Below, one piece after another: positions 16,481-25,882 of a stretch of DNA of 64,000 nt (the stretch's first letter is position 1; each line of letters starts with the position of its first letter). The DNA is from JAKFWF01 sp963741505. GTDB lineage: Bacteria > Pseudomonadota > Alphaproteobacteria > Rhizobiales > Hyphomicrobiaceae. The position numbers and the translations under genes were made by a program. Location: the NCBI GenBank assembly GCA_963741505.1, contig CAVUIJ010000002.1, forward strand, positions 372,001-436,000. The letters are read 5' to 3'. The notes under the pieces were generated by a model. It saw nothing but the letters and a program-made list of their open reading frames with translations, had not been told where the DNA came from and did no database searches.

Positions 16481-18028
16481 TCATTTCGTCAGGATGACGA
16501 AGTCGGTGCCGCGGCCGGTCTCGTTGCTGATGCCGTGATCGGTGATGATCAGCGAAGCACCGGTCCACACCCGCCGCGCAATCTCGTCGCGCACGTTCGC
16601 GGGAAACGTGATCCGCTGCAGTGCCGCGATCGCATCGCCGCCGCTGTCGCCATAGGCCGACGGCATTGTCAGCGCCGACCAATCGAGGCGTGCACCATCC
16701 GCCGCCGGTGCCATCGCGGTGAACACGTGCGTGCCGAGCGGCTCCAACGGATCGTCGATCTCGATCTTGGCGTCGAGCACCGACTCGAAGCCCTGGCGCA
16801 CGAAGACCAGCCCCTCCTTGCCGCTGACCAGGATCGAGACCGGCTCCAGCCGGCGGGCGACCTCACGCGCCTGATCGGGCGCCGCCTCGGCGGCGATCTC
16901 GGCTTCGCGCGCGGCCCGCGCCGCTGCGAAGGCCGGCGGATTCTTCTCGGCATCGGCGGCGACCGCCGCCCGATAACGGTCGCCGGCGTCGCGCAATCGC
17001 CTCTGCGCCGCCTCGACCGCCGCGATCTCGTCGGGCGTCCGCGCCTCCTCGGTGGTTGCCGCCGTCTGCACGGCGAGCGCTCGGCTAGCGGCTTCGGCAG
17101 CCGCGAGTTCGGCGCGCGCGGCCCGCAACTCTTCGGCCGCGGCGTTCGCTTCGGCCGAGGCTTGGGTCGAGACGAGGAGTGCCTCGCGTGCCGCGCGCCG
17201 GCGCACCTCGACCGCGGCCGACGCCTCCTTCTTCAGCCGCTGTGCCACTTCAATGGGATTGAACAGCCGTTCGGGCGTGGCAGCTGCGGGCACCAGCCGT
17301 CCGACTTCGCGAGCAATACCGTGCAACCCCTGCGACAACTCTTCGAGTTCGCCAACCGTTACCAGCTTCGGCTGCGGCAGGGCCTCGTGCAGCACCGTCT
17401 GCATCGCGATGTCGTCGGGCGCGACCACGACGCGCATACCGATGCGGCTCATCGCCCACAGTTTCGGGGCGGCGTCATATGGAAGTCGGATGCAACCGTG
17501 CGAGGCGGGATAATTCGGCACCACCCCGGCGTGCAGCGCAATCCCCGACCAGGTGATGCGATGCATCCACGGCATCGGCGCGCCGCTGTAGATGTTTGAC
17601 TCGTGGTAGCGGTTCTTCTGGATGACGCTGAACAGGCCGGTCGGCGTCGCGTGGCCGCTCTGTCCGGTCGACACGCGCGAGCGCAGCACCGGGCCAGATT
17701 GATCCCATACCGTGATCGACTGGCTCCTGAGCGAGACTACCGCAACCAGCGCCGAGGCCGCGCCCGCCTTTGCCGGCGTGCCGGTATCGGCTGCGTCCGA
17801 CCGGATCGACGGAGCCGGTATGCGCTGGCTGGCGATGCGCTCGCGACGTGGCTCGTTTCGGCGCATCCGATCGAACCCGCGCGACCGTGGCGCCGGATCA
17901 TAAAAAAAGCCCGAGAACGGGCCCTGGCCCCAGCCCTGGGCACCTGCTTCATCGGCACGACGGCGAGGCACGTGCCGAACACCGCCAATCCGAAGCCAAA
18001 CGCCGCCAATCGTGGTGCGTTTACGCAT
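16481..18028 (-). CDS. L,D-transpeptidase (YkuD) domain protein
   Basis: A cell-wall enzyme family that cross-links peptidoglycan or attaches proteins to it. Seen: the YkuD domain around residues 90-220, with the active-site motif HAGVVPNYPASHGCIRLP containing the catalytic Cys. A long Ala/Glu/Arg-rich helical region (residues ~260-390) and a conserved C-terminal domain ending FVILTK follow. The N-terminus is doubtful: the annotated frame begins MRKRTTIGGVWLRIG and has no signal peptide, whereas the neighbouring frame reads AFGFGLAVFGTCLAVV, which looks like one. Two compensating frame errors (one possibly at the A7 run near 17,900) would restore it. Confidence 0.8.
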   Translation of the reverse strand: MRKRTTIGGVWLRIGGVRHVPRRRADEAGAQGWGQGPFSGFFYDPAPRSRGFDRMRRNEPRRERIASQRIPAPSIRSDAADTGTPAKAGAASALVAVVSLRSQSITVWDQSGPVLRSRVSTGQSGHATPTGLFSVIQKNRYHESNIYSGAPMPWMHRITWSGIALHAGVVPNYPASHGCIRLPYDAAPKLWAMSRIGMRVVVAPDDIAMQTVLHEALPQPKLVTVGELEELSQGLHGIAREVGRLVPAAATPERLFNPIEVAQRLKKEASAAVEVRRRAAREALLVSTQASAEANAAAEELRAARAELAAAEAASRALAVQTAATTEEARTPDEIAAVEAAQRRLRDAGDRYRAAVAADAEKNPPAFAAARAAREAEIAAEAAPDQAREVARRLEPVSILVSGKEGLVFVRQGFESVLDAKIEIDDPLEPLGTHVFTAMAPAADGARLDWSALTMPSAYGDSGGDAIAALQRITFPANVRDEIARRVWTGASLIITDHGISNETGRGTDFVILTK

Positions 18029-18182
18029 GCACTGCCTCGCCTGTCACCGATGACAGAGGGCCCCCGCCCAATCGGTGACATTAGACGACCAAAGACCAAG
18101 GTCCAATGCTTCGAGCGGCATAAGGACGCAACTGCGTCGCGAACAAGTGGCCGCCGGGACACTGCCAGCCGATCGTGGCTGC

Positions 18183-18218
18183 AAGCAAAAGCGCCCACAC
18201 CGGGAGGTGCGGACGCTT
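18183..18218 (-). terminator. Rho-independent terminator downstream of hppA
   Basis: On the minus strand AAGCGTCCGCACC and GGTGTGGGCGCTT pair over 13 bp (two G-T wobbles) around a TCCC loop, followed by TTTTGCTT. It starts about 30 bp after the hppA stop codon and fits an intrinsic terminator for that gene. Confidence 0.8.
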
Positions 18219-18249
18219 CTGGTCATGCAATGGCTCGGCCCTGACTGGC

Positions 18250-20406
18250 TCAGTGCGCAAGCACGGCCAGCAACAGCAGGGCGACGATGTTGGTGATCTT
18301 GATCGCCGGGTTGACGGCGGGGCCGGCGGTGTCCTTGTAGGGATCGCCGACGGTATCACCGGTCACGGACGCCTTGTGCGCCTCCGAGCCCTTCATGTGC
18401 TTGTTGCCGTCCTTGTCGACGAAGCCGTCCTCGAAGCTCTTCTTGGCGTTGTCCCAGGCGCCGCCGCCCGAGGTCATCGAGACGGCGACGAACAGGCCGG
18501 TGACGATCACGCCGAGCAGCATGGCGCCGACCGCCGAGAACCCGGCGCCCTTGCCACCGACCGCGCTCATCACGAAATACAGCACGATTGGCGACAGCAC
18601 CGGCAGCAGTGATGGCACCACCATTTCCTTGATCGCGGCCTTGGTCAGCATGTCGACAGCGCGGGCATAATCGGGCCGCTCGGTGCCCTTCATGATGCCC
18701 GGCTTTTCCTTGAACTGGCGGCGGACTTCCTCGACCACCGAGCCGGCAGCGCGACCGACCGCGGTCATGGCCATGCCGCCGAACAGGAAGGGGATCAGAC
18801 CGCCGAGCAGCAGGCCGACGACGACGTAGGGGTTGGCCAGCGAGAAGTCGATCGTCACACCCTTGAAGTACAGGAACTTCGTCGCGCCGGGCTTGTTCGC
18901 CTCGGCGATGAAGTACTGCAGGTCGTAGTTGTAGGCGGCAAACAGCACCAGGGCGCCGAGGCCAGCGGAGCCGATCGCATAGCCCTTGGTGACCGCCTTC
19001 GTCGTGTTGCCGACCGCGTCGAGCGCGTCGGTCGAGCGGCGCACTTCCTTCGGCAGTCCGGCCATCTCGGCGATGCCGCCGGCATTGTCGGTCACCGGGC
19101 CGAACGCGTCGAGGGCGACGATCATGCCGGCGAGGCCGAGCATCGTCGTGGTCGCGATCGCCGTGCCGAACAGGCCGGCGAGGTTGTAGGTGGCGAGAAT
19201 GCCGATCACGATCACGATGGTCGGCAGCGCGGTCGCTTCGAGCGACACCGCCAGGCCCTGGATAACGTTGGTGCCGTGGCCGGTCACTGACGCCTGGGCG
19301 ATCGAGCGCACCGGCCGATAGCCGATGCCGGTGTAGTACTCGGTGATCCACACGATCAGGCCGGTAACGCCGAGGCCGACGAGGCCGCACATGAACAGGT
19401 TTTGCCCGGTGATCGACGTGCCCGCCGCCTTGCCGACCTCGCCCCAGCTGCCCAGACCGAACTGGGTCGCGAGATAGAGGCCGCCGATCGACAGGACGCC
19501 GGACACGATCACGCCGCGGTAGAGCGCGCCCATGATCGAGTTGTTGGAGCCGAGCTTGACGAAGTAGGTGCCGATGATCGAGGTGACGATGCAGGTGCCG
19601 CAGATGACCAGCGGATAGGCCATCAGCACGCCCAGGTTCGGTTGGCCCCCGAAGAAGATGGCGGCCAGCACCATCGTCGCGACCACGGTCACGGCATAGG
19701 TCTCGAACAGGTCGGCAGCCATGCCGGCGCAGTCGCCGACGTTGTCGCCGACGTTGTCGGCGATGGTTGCCGGGTTGCGCGGATCATCCTCTGGGATACC
19801 GGCCTCGACCTTGCCGACGAGGTCGGCGCCGACGTCGGCGCCCTTGGTGAAGATGCCGCCGCCGAGACGGGCGAAGATCGATATCAATGAGGCGCCGAAA
19901 CCGAGCGCGACGAGGCTGTCGATCACGGTGCGGTCAGCCGGCTGGAAGCCGAGCGCGCCGATCAGGAAGAAGTAGTAGATGGTGACGCCAAGCAGCGCGA
20001 GACCGGCCACCAGCATGCCGGTGACAGCGCCTGCCTTGAAGGCGATGTCGAGGCCGCCGGCCAGCGACTGGGTCGCCGCCTGCGCGGTGCGAACATTGGC
20101 GCGCACCGAGACGTTCATGCCGATATAGCCGGCGATGCCGGAAAGCACGGCGCCGATCAGGAAGCCGAAGGCGGTCAGGTGGCCGAGCAAGATCCAGGCA
20201 AGCACGAAGATCACCGCGCCGACCATGGCGATCGTCATGTACTGGCGGTTGAGGTAGGCCTGCGCGCCCTCGCGGATCGCAGTTGCGATCTCCTGCATGC
20301 GCTTGTTGCCGGCGTCGGCGCTCATCACCTGATTGATGGTGATGATCGCGTAGAGGATCGATAGCGCGCCGCAGGCGATCACCGCCCATAGCAGATTTGA
20401 TATCAT
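18250..20406 (-). CDS. hppA: Membrane H+-translocating pyrophosphatase, K+-independent type
   Basis: Hydrolyses pyrophosphate and pumps protons across the membrane. Seen: about 16 hydrophobic segments, the substrate motifs DVGADLVGKVE and IADNVGDNVGDCAGMAADL, and near the C-terminus GDTVGDPYKDTAGPA. The motif GNTTKAVTKG carries Lys where K+-dependent enzymes have Ala, so this should be the K+-independent class. The ATG at 20406 was chosen because GGGGAG precedes it by about 5 bases; an in-frame ATG lies at 20418 and the open frame extends to 20604. 718 aa is normal. A strong terminator follows. Confidence 0.95.
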   Translation of the reverse strand: MISNLLWAVIACGALSILYAIITINQVMSADAGNKRMQEIATAIREGAQAYLNRQYMTIAMVGAVIFVLAWILLGHLTAFGFLIGAVLSGIAGYIGMNVSVRANVRTAQAATQSLAGGLDIAFKAGAVTGMLVAGLALLGVTIYYFFLIGALGFQPADRTVIDSLVALGFGASLISIFARLGGGIFTKGADVGADLVGKVEAGIPEDDPRNPATIADNVGDNVGDCAGMAADLFETYAVTVVATMVLAAIFFGGQPNLGVLMAYPLVICGTCIVTSIIGTYFVKLGSNNSIMGALYRGVIVSGVLSIGGLYLATQFGLGSWGEVGKAAGTSITGQNLFMCGLVGLGVTGLIVWITEYYTGIGYRPVRSIAQASVTGHGTNVIQGLAVSLEATALPTIVIVIGILATYNLAGLFGTAIATTTMLGLAGMIVALDAFGPVTDNAGGIAEMAGLPKEVRRSTDALDAVGNTTKAVTKGYAIGSAGLGALVLFAAYNYDLQYFIAEANKPGATKFLYFKGVTIDFSLANPYVVVGLLLGGLIPFLFGGMAMTAVGRAAGSVVEEVRRQFKEKPGIMKGTERPDYARAVDMLTKAAIKEMVVPSLLPVLSPIVLYFVMSAVGGKGAGFSAVGAMLLGVIVTGLFVAVSMTSGGGAWDNAKKSFEDGFVDKDGNKHMKGSEAHKASVTGDTVGDPYKDTAGPAVNPAIKITNIVALLLLAVLAH

Positions 20407-20515
20407 TGCACTCCCCATGGCCGTAGGATCGGCCCGTTGCCCTAAATTGTCGCTGAACGCAAAAAGAACGGCGGAGCGGGTTACCACTCGCCGCACGCCC
20501 CCCGTCAGGGATCGA

Positions 20516-20787
20516 CTAGTACCCGGAATCACAAATCCCTGGCACGTATGACGACCGGGGATGCTCGCCGGCCAGAAGCGGTGCGCCGGCCGATGCTTGC
20601 GCATCGGACAAGCGCCGCGACGCCGCCGGCGATCATCCCCGGCCGCCCGAAGGGTCGCGGCCCCCGGGCGCCCGCTGCGTCGCGCGCCTCGACCGTAGAC
20701 CGGGCTACGCTCTTCGGTGCGCTCCTTGCGGATCGCCGCAGGGCTCCGCGATCAGACGTACCAGGGATTTGTGATTCCGGGTACTAG
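20516..20787. mobile_element. MITE-like element with 23-bp perfect terminal inverted repeats and CTAG duplication
   Basis: The arm TACCCGGAATCACAAATCCC (then TGG) at 20520-20542 is repeated exactly in inverse orientation at 20761-20783. The match continues inward imperfectly for about 9 more bases. CTAG lies immediately outside both arms (20516-20519 and 20784-20787), as expected of a target-site duplication, although CTAG is itself palindromic. The 264-bp interior is GC-rich and has no recognisable gene. It sits between hppA and the MBL gene. The parent transposase is not in this window. Confidence 0.65.
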
Positions 20788-20886
20788 CGCGCGGACCATG
20801 CCAAATGTCGCCGTGCCTTGCAACCACAACAACTTAGGCGTTTGGTCGAAGGAACCGCATGACTAACAGGCCAATTTCCGCCCCAA

Positions 20887-21546
20887 TCACGCAATGTACG
20901 GGTTCGTCTTGCGTTCCTCGCCGATCGTGCTGGTCGGGCCGTGGCCGCAGATGAACGCCACATCGTCGCCGAGCGGCAGGATCTTGGTCTTGATGGCGCC
21001 GATCAGTTGTTCGTGGCTGCCGCCTGGCAGGTCGGTGCGTCCGACCGAGCCCTGGAACAGCACATCGCCCATCAGGGCAAACCGCTGGGCGCGATTGAAG
21101 AACACGACCGAACCAGCCGAATGGCCGGGACAATGCAGAATTTCGAAAATGTGGCCGGCGACCGTGACGGTGTCGCCCTCGCCGAGCCAGCGATCCGATG
21201 TCGCGTTCTTCATGGTGCCGGGCACGCCGTAGGTTGCGGCCTGCTTCTCGACATTCTTCATGATCAGCTCGTCGGCCCGGTGCGGGCCCTCGATCGGCAC
21301 GTCGTCGAGCGCGGCCTTGAGCTCCATCGCTCCACCGACGTGGTCGAGATGGCCGTGCGTCAGCAGGATCTTCTCGATCCTGATGCCGACCTGTTTGATC
21401 GCTTCCAGGATGTGGGGAACATCGCCGCCCGGGTCGACGACGCAGCCGACCTTGCTCGCCTCGTCCCACAGCAGCGTGCAATTCTGCTGGAACGGCGTCA
21501 CCGGGACGATCGCAGCATTGAGGCGGGTGGGGGCACTGGCGGACAT
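20887..21546 (-). CDS. Metallo-beta-lactamase-fold hydrolase (YcbL/glyoxalase II-like)
   Basis: A 219-aa soluble hydrolase of the MBL fold. Seen: the metal motif THGHLDHVGG (THxHxDH), the downstream ligand in HCPGHSAGSV, an Asp in LMGDVLFQGSVGRTDL and the final His in FICGHGPTSTIGEE. This pattern matches the single-domain glyoxalase II-like YcbL proteins, which cleave thioesters such as S-lactoylglutathione; the true substrate is not certain. The ATG at 21546 fits the family length. It is a stand-alone gene. Confidence 0.87.
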   Translation of the reverse strand: MSASAPTRLNAAIVPVTPFQQNCTLLWDEASKVGCVVDPGGDVPHILEAIKQVGIRIEKILLTHGHLDHVGGAMELKAALDDVPIEGPHRADELIMKNVEKQAATYGVPGTMKNATSDRWLGEGDTVTVAGHIFEILHCPGHSAGSVVFFNRAQRFALMGDVLFQGSVGRTDLPGGSHEQLIGAIKTKILPLGDDVAFICGHGPTSTIGEERKTNPYIA

Positions 21547-21708
21547 GGACGGCTCGACGTAAGGGTGGCGGCTGTTCTTGGCGGCGCGGCGTCAACACAG
21601 TCGAGGCTTAGACGAGCTTCCCGGCATTTTCAAGAACAAAGGATGAACCAAGAATTCGATGCACCGTCCTCGCCATCGTCATCATCTAAGAATCACCAAC
21701 TCTGGATC

Positions 21709-22755
21709 TTATTGTCCCCTGGCATACGGGCCCAGCACCGCCCGACATTCCGGCGGCAGCTGATCGAGCGTCATCTGCGGCTTTGGCGGTGGCGGCTTGA
21801 CCGGCTCCTTCGGCGGTGGCTGAGGCGGCGGTGGCGGACGGCTGATCAGGCTCAGCCAATCCGTGAGTTCCTTGTCGCAGCCGTCATCGGCATGGGTCGC
21901 GGCCTGGACCCTGCAACCTGGGCTGTCGTCCGGGCAGGCGAGCCGCACGTGAAAATGGAAATGATGGCCCCAGAACGGCCTGACCTTCCATAGCCAGGCC
22001 CGATCCGGGCCAAGTGCAGGTGCCGCCTCGCACAGTGCCTTCTTGATCGCCGGATGCACCAGAATGCGCTCGACCTGTGCGTAGTTGGCGGCACGCCGGA
22101 TCAGACGAACATGCTTTTCGCTCCAGATCACCGGATCGACCGCCACCGAGCGCTCGTCGCCAGCCGGCAACATCGATGTGGCGGCCAGTTCCTCGCGCTC
22201 CTTGGGCGTCAGGCGCCGGTTCGGCATCGGCGTCAACCACAGGTCGGCGTCGAGACCGATCTGGTGGCTCGCATGCCCAGTCAGCATTGGCCCGCCGCGC
22301 GGCTGCGACATGTCACCGACCAGCAGCCCCGACCAGCCCTCGAGCGTCTGCGCGTCGCGCGCAAAGCGCTCGACCCAGGCGGCGAGCTGCGGGTGGCCCC
22401 AATTGCGATTGCGCGACAGCCGCATCACCTGCCAGGCCGGCCCGTCGATCGGCACCGCCTTGGCGCCGGCGAGGCAGCCTTTCGAATAGAAGCCGATCGA
22501 GCGGGCCGCGAGCGGTGCCGGGGTCTTGGCGGCGCCGAACAGGAGTTTGGCGGCGATCAGTGGCTTCTTCGGCTTCGGCTTGGCTGGCGGCGGTGTCGCC
22601 GCAGCAGCTGGCGTTGCAGCGGCAGGCGAGGTGGCCGACTGGGCCGGAGCGGGAGCTGGCGAAGCCGTCGGCGGGACTGTGGTTTGTGCCAGCGCGATGC
22701 CGGCACAGATTGCGACGACCGCAATCGCAGCCACGCTCCACACCTTCCGTCTCAT
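21709..22755 (-). CDS. mepA: Penicillin-insensitive murein endopeptidase MepA
   Basis: A periplasmic zinc peptidase (M74) that cuts D-Ala-meso-DAP cross-links in peptidoglycan. Seen: an N-terminal signal peptide (SVAAIAVVAICAGIALAQ), a Pro/Ala-rich linker (residues ~25-70), then the catalytic domain with GHASHQIGLDADLWL and HHFHFHVRLACP, which supply the metal-binding His and Asp residues. A Pro-rich C-terminal tail (PPPPPQPPPKEPVKPPPPKP) follows. 348 aa is longer than E. coli MepA (~270) because of these two linkers. Confidence 0.92.
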   Translation of the reverse strand: MRRKVWSVAAIAVVAICAGIALAQTTVPPTASPAPAPAQSATSPAAATPAAAATPPPAKPKPKKPLIAAKLLFGAAKTPAPLAARSIGFYSKGCLAGAKAVPIDGPAWQVMRLSRNRNWGHPQLAAWVERFARDAQTLEGWSGLLVGDMSQPRGGPMLTGHASHQIGLDADLWLTPMPNRRLTPKEREELAATSMLPAGDERSVAVDPVIWSEKHVRLIRRAANYAQVERILVHPAIKKALCEAAPALGPDRAWLWKVRPFWGHHFHFHVRLACPDDSPGCRVQAATHADDGCDKELTDWLSLISRPPPPPQPPPKEPVKPPPPKPQMTLDQLPPECRAVLGPYARGQ

Positions 22756-22830
22756 GCCCGCCTCCGCTCGCGTGGCCCACCGGCAGTCGCAGTCTAACCC
22801 ATTGCAGCTGATCGTGGCACGCGCTGCCTC

Positions 22831-23670
22831 TCAGCCACGCTTGCCGAACGGCACGGTGAGGCTCCACCGCAGCGTCGTCGGCGCGTCGCTCTGGTAGGGC
22901 GCGAGACCGATCGTCATGCCGTCGTGCCCGTGTTCCGGCTGCGCCACATAGGTTCCGAACATGCGATCCCAGATCGACAGGTTGAAGCCGTAGTTGCTGT
23001 TATGCTCACGACGAACGACCGAATGATGCACCCGGTGCATATCGGGTGTCACCAACAACGTCCGCAGCACACGGTCGAGGCCCGGCGGCAAGGCGACGTT
23101 GGCGTGGTTGAACATGGCACAGGCGTTGAGAATGACCTCGAACAGAACGACCGCCACCGGCGCGGGCCCAAGCACTGTGACCCACGCCATCTTATAGAGC
23201 ATCGACAGACCGATCTCGACCGGATGAAAGCGGATTGCGGTCGTGACATCGATATCGCGGTCGGCGTGGTGGACCTGGTGGAATGCCCACAGCGGAGCGA
23301 TCTTGTGGGCGGCGAGATGCTGCAGCCAGATCGCGAAGTCGAGAACCACGAGTGCGATGAGGATTTCGAGCCAGGCCGGCCAGCCAAGCCAGTTGAGCAG
23401 TCCGATGCCGCGCCCCTCGGCCCAGATCGCCGTTGCCACCGCCGCGAGCGGCATGATGACACCGCCGAGCAGCCGCGGCAGCAGTTCCATCGCCCGCACC
23501 AGCAGACTGTCGAGCCCGACGATGGTGAGGTTGGTTGCCCACCGTTTCGACTTCGAGACGGTGAGCCGCCGCTTCGGCAAGGCGAGTTCCAGCAGGGCCA
23601 TGACGATGAAGGCCGCGGCAAAGACCGATAGCCGCAGGATCGGCTCTGATATGTTCGCAAACAACTGCAT
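22831..23670 (-). CDS. Sterol desaturase / fatty-acid hydroxylase family membrane protein
   Basis: A di-iron membrane enzyme of the FA_hydroxylase family. Seen: the histidine clusters HLAAHK, FHQVHHADRD and PDMHRVHHSV, and three or four hydrophobic segments in the N-terminal half. The conserved end HNSNYGFNLSIWDRMFGTY is typical of the bacterial group. The substrate (a lipid or hopanoid) is unknown. It is divergent from the alpha/beta hydrolase gene with only 21 bp between the starts, so the two may share a control region. Confidence 0.88.
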   Translation of the reverse strand: MQLFANISEPILRLSVFAAAFIVMALLELALPKRRLTVSKSKRWATNLTIVGLDSLLVRAMELLPRLLGGVIMPLAAVATAIWAEGRGIGLLNWLGWPAWLEILIALVVLDFAIWLQHLAAHKIAPLWAFHQVHHADRDIDVTTAIRFHPVEIGLSMLYKMAWVTVLGPAPVAVVLFEVILNACAMFNHANVALPPGLDRVLRTLLVTPDMHRVHHSVVRREHNSNYGFNLSIWDRMFGTYVAQPEHGHDGMTIGLAPYQSDAPTTLRWSLTVPFGKRG

Positions 23671-23691
23671 CCAGCCCCTTCAGGTTCTTCG

Positions 23692-24342
23692 ATGACGACA
23701 GATGCCACACTCGATGCCGGTCCGACCGATGCCGCCTGCCGGTTGCTACTTGCTCATGGCGCCGGCGCCCCGATGGATTCGGCATTCCTCGAGACGATCA
23801 CGGCGCTGCTGGCAGCACGCGCCATCGCCACGACGCGGTTCGAATTCGAGTACATGGCGGTGCGGCGCGAAAGCGGCAAGAAGAAACCGCCGCCCAAGGC
23901 CGAGCGCCTCGTTCAAGAATACGCGAGCGCGATCGAGCAGACGCGGCGTCGATTGCCGCCGGGCGGGCGGCTGTTCATCGGTGGCAAGTCGATGGGTGGG
24001 CGGATTGCGAGCTTGATCGCCGAGGAATGGCACGAGCGCGGCTTGGTCTGCGGCCTCGTCTGTCTCGGCTATCCATTTCATCCGCCGAACAAACCAGAGC
24101 AACTGCGCACCGCCCACCTGCTGGCGATCGCATGCCCGACACTGATCGTGCAGGGCGAGCGCGATCCGTTCGGCACCCGCACCGAGGTCGAGGCGATGGT
24201 GCTGTCGCCAAACATCGCCTTCCACTGGGCCGACGACGGCGATCATGATCTGGGACCGCGCGGCGCCTCGGGTCACACCCGCCGCGGCAATCTCGAAGCC
24301 GCCGCCGACGCAGTAGCATCGTTCCTTATTTCGTGGCGCTGA
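23692..24342 (+). CDS. Alpha/beta hydrolase of the KANL3/Tex30 type
   Basis: A 216-aa alpha/beta-hydrolase-fold protein. Seen: the oxyanion region LLAHGAGAPMDS, the nucleophile elbow GGKSMGGRIAS with Ser, the acid region VQGERDPFGTRTEVE and the final His in DDGDHDLGPR. The pattern is that of the dienelactone-hydrolase-like KANL3/Tex30 family, whose bacterial members have no assigned substrate. Its end overlaps the convergent SDR gene by 17 bp. Confidence 0.82.
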   Translation: MTTDATLDAGPTDAACRLLLAHGAGAPMDSAFLETITALLAARAIATTRFEFEYMAVRRESGKKKPPPKAERLVQEYASAIEQTRRRLPPGGRLFIGGKSMGGRIASLIAEEWHERGLVCGLVCLGYPFHPPNKPEQLRTAHLLAIACPTLIVQGERDPFGTRTEVEAMVLSPNIAFHWADDGDHDLGPRGASGHTRRGNLEAAADAVASFLISWR

Positions 24343-25120
24343 CCGGGCCGCCGACGGCGGTACGGCCACCATCGGTGACGTAACTCGCACCGGTGATGTT
24401 GCCGGCGAGATCGGAGCACAGGAACAGCACCAGATTGGCGACCTCTTGCGCCGTGCCGAAGCGGCCGATCGGCAACGAGGTTTCGTAGCGCTGCTCGACA
24501 CTGGCGGGGTCGGCTGGATTGATCTGGCCCGCGACCGAGTGGATCATGCGGGTGTCGATCGGTCCCGGACAAATCGCGTTGACGCGCACGCCAGAGCGCG
24601 CGGTTTCGCCGGCCGCCGTCTTGGTCAAACCGAGCACCGCGTGCTTCGACGCGCAATAGGCCGACATCCCGGGCGTGCCATTGAGGCCGGCGACCGAGGC
24701 CGTGTTCACCACCGCGCCCGCCTTCTGCCTCAACATCACCGGCAGCACATGACGAAGCCCGAGGAATACCCCCTTGAGGTTGACGCCGATCACCTGGTCG
24801 AACATCGCCTCGTCGTACTCGGCGAGCGGAGCGATCCGACCCTCGATGCCGGCATTGTTGAAGAAGCAGTCGATCCGGCCGTACGCATCGAGTGCTGCCG
24901 CGACATAGGCCTGCACCTCGCCCGAGCGTGTCACGTCGGCGGTAACCGCGATCGCCTTGCCGCCGCCCTTGTCGATGGCGCCACGCGTCGCTTCGAGAGC
25001 GGCTGCATCGCGGTCGACGAGCACGATATTGGCGCCGCGACCGGCAAAGCCCAGCGCCGCTGCTCGGCCGATACCGTTGGCCGCTCCCGTAATCACCACA
25101 ATCTTGTTGTTGAAATCCAT
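24326..25120 (-). CDS. SDR-family NAD(P)-dependent oxidoreductase
   Basis: A 264-aa classical short-chain dehydrogenase. Seen: TGAANGIGRAAALGFA (TGxxxGIG), an Asp after strand 2 (IVLVDRDAAAL) suggesting NAD, FFNNAGIEG (NNAG), the catalytic Ser in NTASVAGLNG and YCASKHAVLGLTK, and PGPIDTRM. The end ITGASYVTDGGRTAV is the usual C-terminal motif. The substrate is unknown. It is convergent with the upstream hydrolase gene. Confidence 0.86.
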   Translation of the reverse strand: MDFNNKIVVITGAANGIGRAAALGFAGRGANIVLVDRDAAALEATRGAIDKGGGKAIAVTADVTRSGEVQAYVAAALDAYGRIDCFFNNAGIEGRIAPLAEYDEAMFDQVIGVNLKGVFLGLRHVLPVMLRQKAGAVVNTASVAGLNGTPGMSAYCASKHAVLGLTKTAAGETARSGVRVNAICPGPIDTRMIHSVAGQINPADPASVEQRYETSLPIGRFGTAQEVANLVLFLCSDLAGNITGASYVTDGGRTAVGGPVSATK

Positions 25121-25521
25121 GGCGCCGCCCTGCCGAAAAATTGCGTCTGCCGCGAAACCGTAGCACGCGACGGCTCGTCCGCCATTGCGTGAAACGCGGC
25201 CTGGAGCTGCGGTGCGCGCAGCCCTGCGGCTCGATCGAATTTATTCCCGCTGCGCATAATCTTTCGACATATTGTTATTGCGAGACCAACGAGTTCGCAT
25301 TGCCGCCACTTTTGCGCGGTTCCTGGGTGCCATCAGTTGCTTTGTGAGTCGTTCCTTCAGTTGAACCTGGCCTTCAGTTGAACCCGGACCGGACCGCAGG
25401 TGGGCGGCAGGTCGCGTTTAGGGTTGTTGTCCCGGCGGGGCGGGGCATTCGAGTTTGTGCTGCGTGCACCGGAGCGGCTCGTCGCTCTCGCCTTCCAACC
25501 ATGCGCAAGAGGTAGTTCGCC
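25121..25521. other. Intergenic stretch without a recognised feature
   Basis: No credible coding frame, tRNA or clear hairpin was seen in these 400 bases. The sequence around 25,230-25,330 is somewhat AT-richer than its surroundings, which would suit promoters for the SDR gene on one side and the small gene on the other. Confidence 0.4.
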
Positions 25522-25761
25522 ATGGAGCCCATCATCATCGTCATGATCACATTGCTTGCCCTGCCGAACGGGGACAACGGCGTGCACGTCAAGCCGTTCG
25601 ACAACGTCGCGGCCTGCGTCGAGGCGGCCGACATCGAAGCCAGCGACCCGTTTGTCGCCCACGTCGAATGCTCGGAGCTGATCGACGGCAATCTCACCTT
25701 GAGCTTCAAGCAGAACGGCACCAAGCCGGCGGTGCAGAACCAATCCAAGGCGGCAGGCTGA
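25522..25761 (+). CDS. Small hypothetical protein (79 aa)
   Basis: Not recognised. A short hydrophobic start (MEPIIIVMITLLALP) resembles a signal or anchor segment. The rest is polar with two Cys (AACVEAADI and VECSELIDG) about 24 residues apart, which could form a disulfide in the periplasm. An AGAGGTAG ribosome site precedes the ATG. It stands alone between two ~400-bp gaps. Confidence 0.5.
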   Translation: MEPIIIVMITLLALPNGDNGVHVKPFDNVAACVEAADIEASDPFVAHVECSELIDGNLTLSFKQNGTKPAVQNQSKAAG

Positions 25762-25882
25762 AGGGGCAGATGGCGGGGGACGGTATGACAATTGCCGGTG
25801 AGCGGCTGCGCCGTCGTGGCAGCTGAGCTGTACTGGACATTGATATATTGTCTCCGCCCCGTCTCCGATAAGACGTCGCAGC

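Noticed and set aside
20548..20787. A 79-codon frame inside the MITE-like element
   Set aside because: Its stop is provided by the inverted repeat, no ribosome site is seen and composition is Arg/Pro/Ala-rich.
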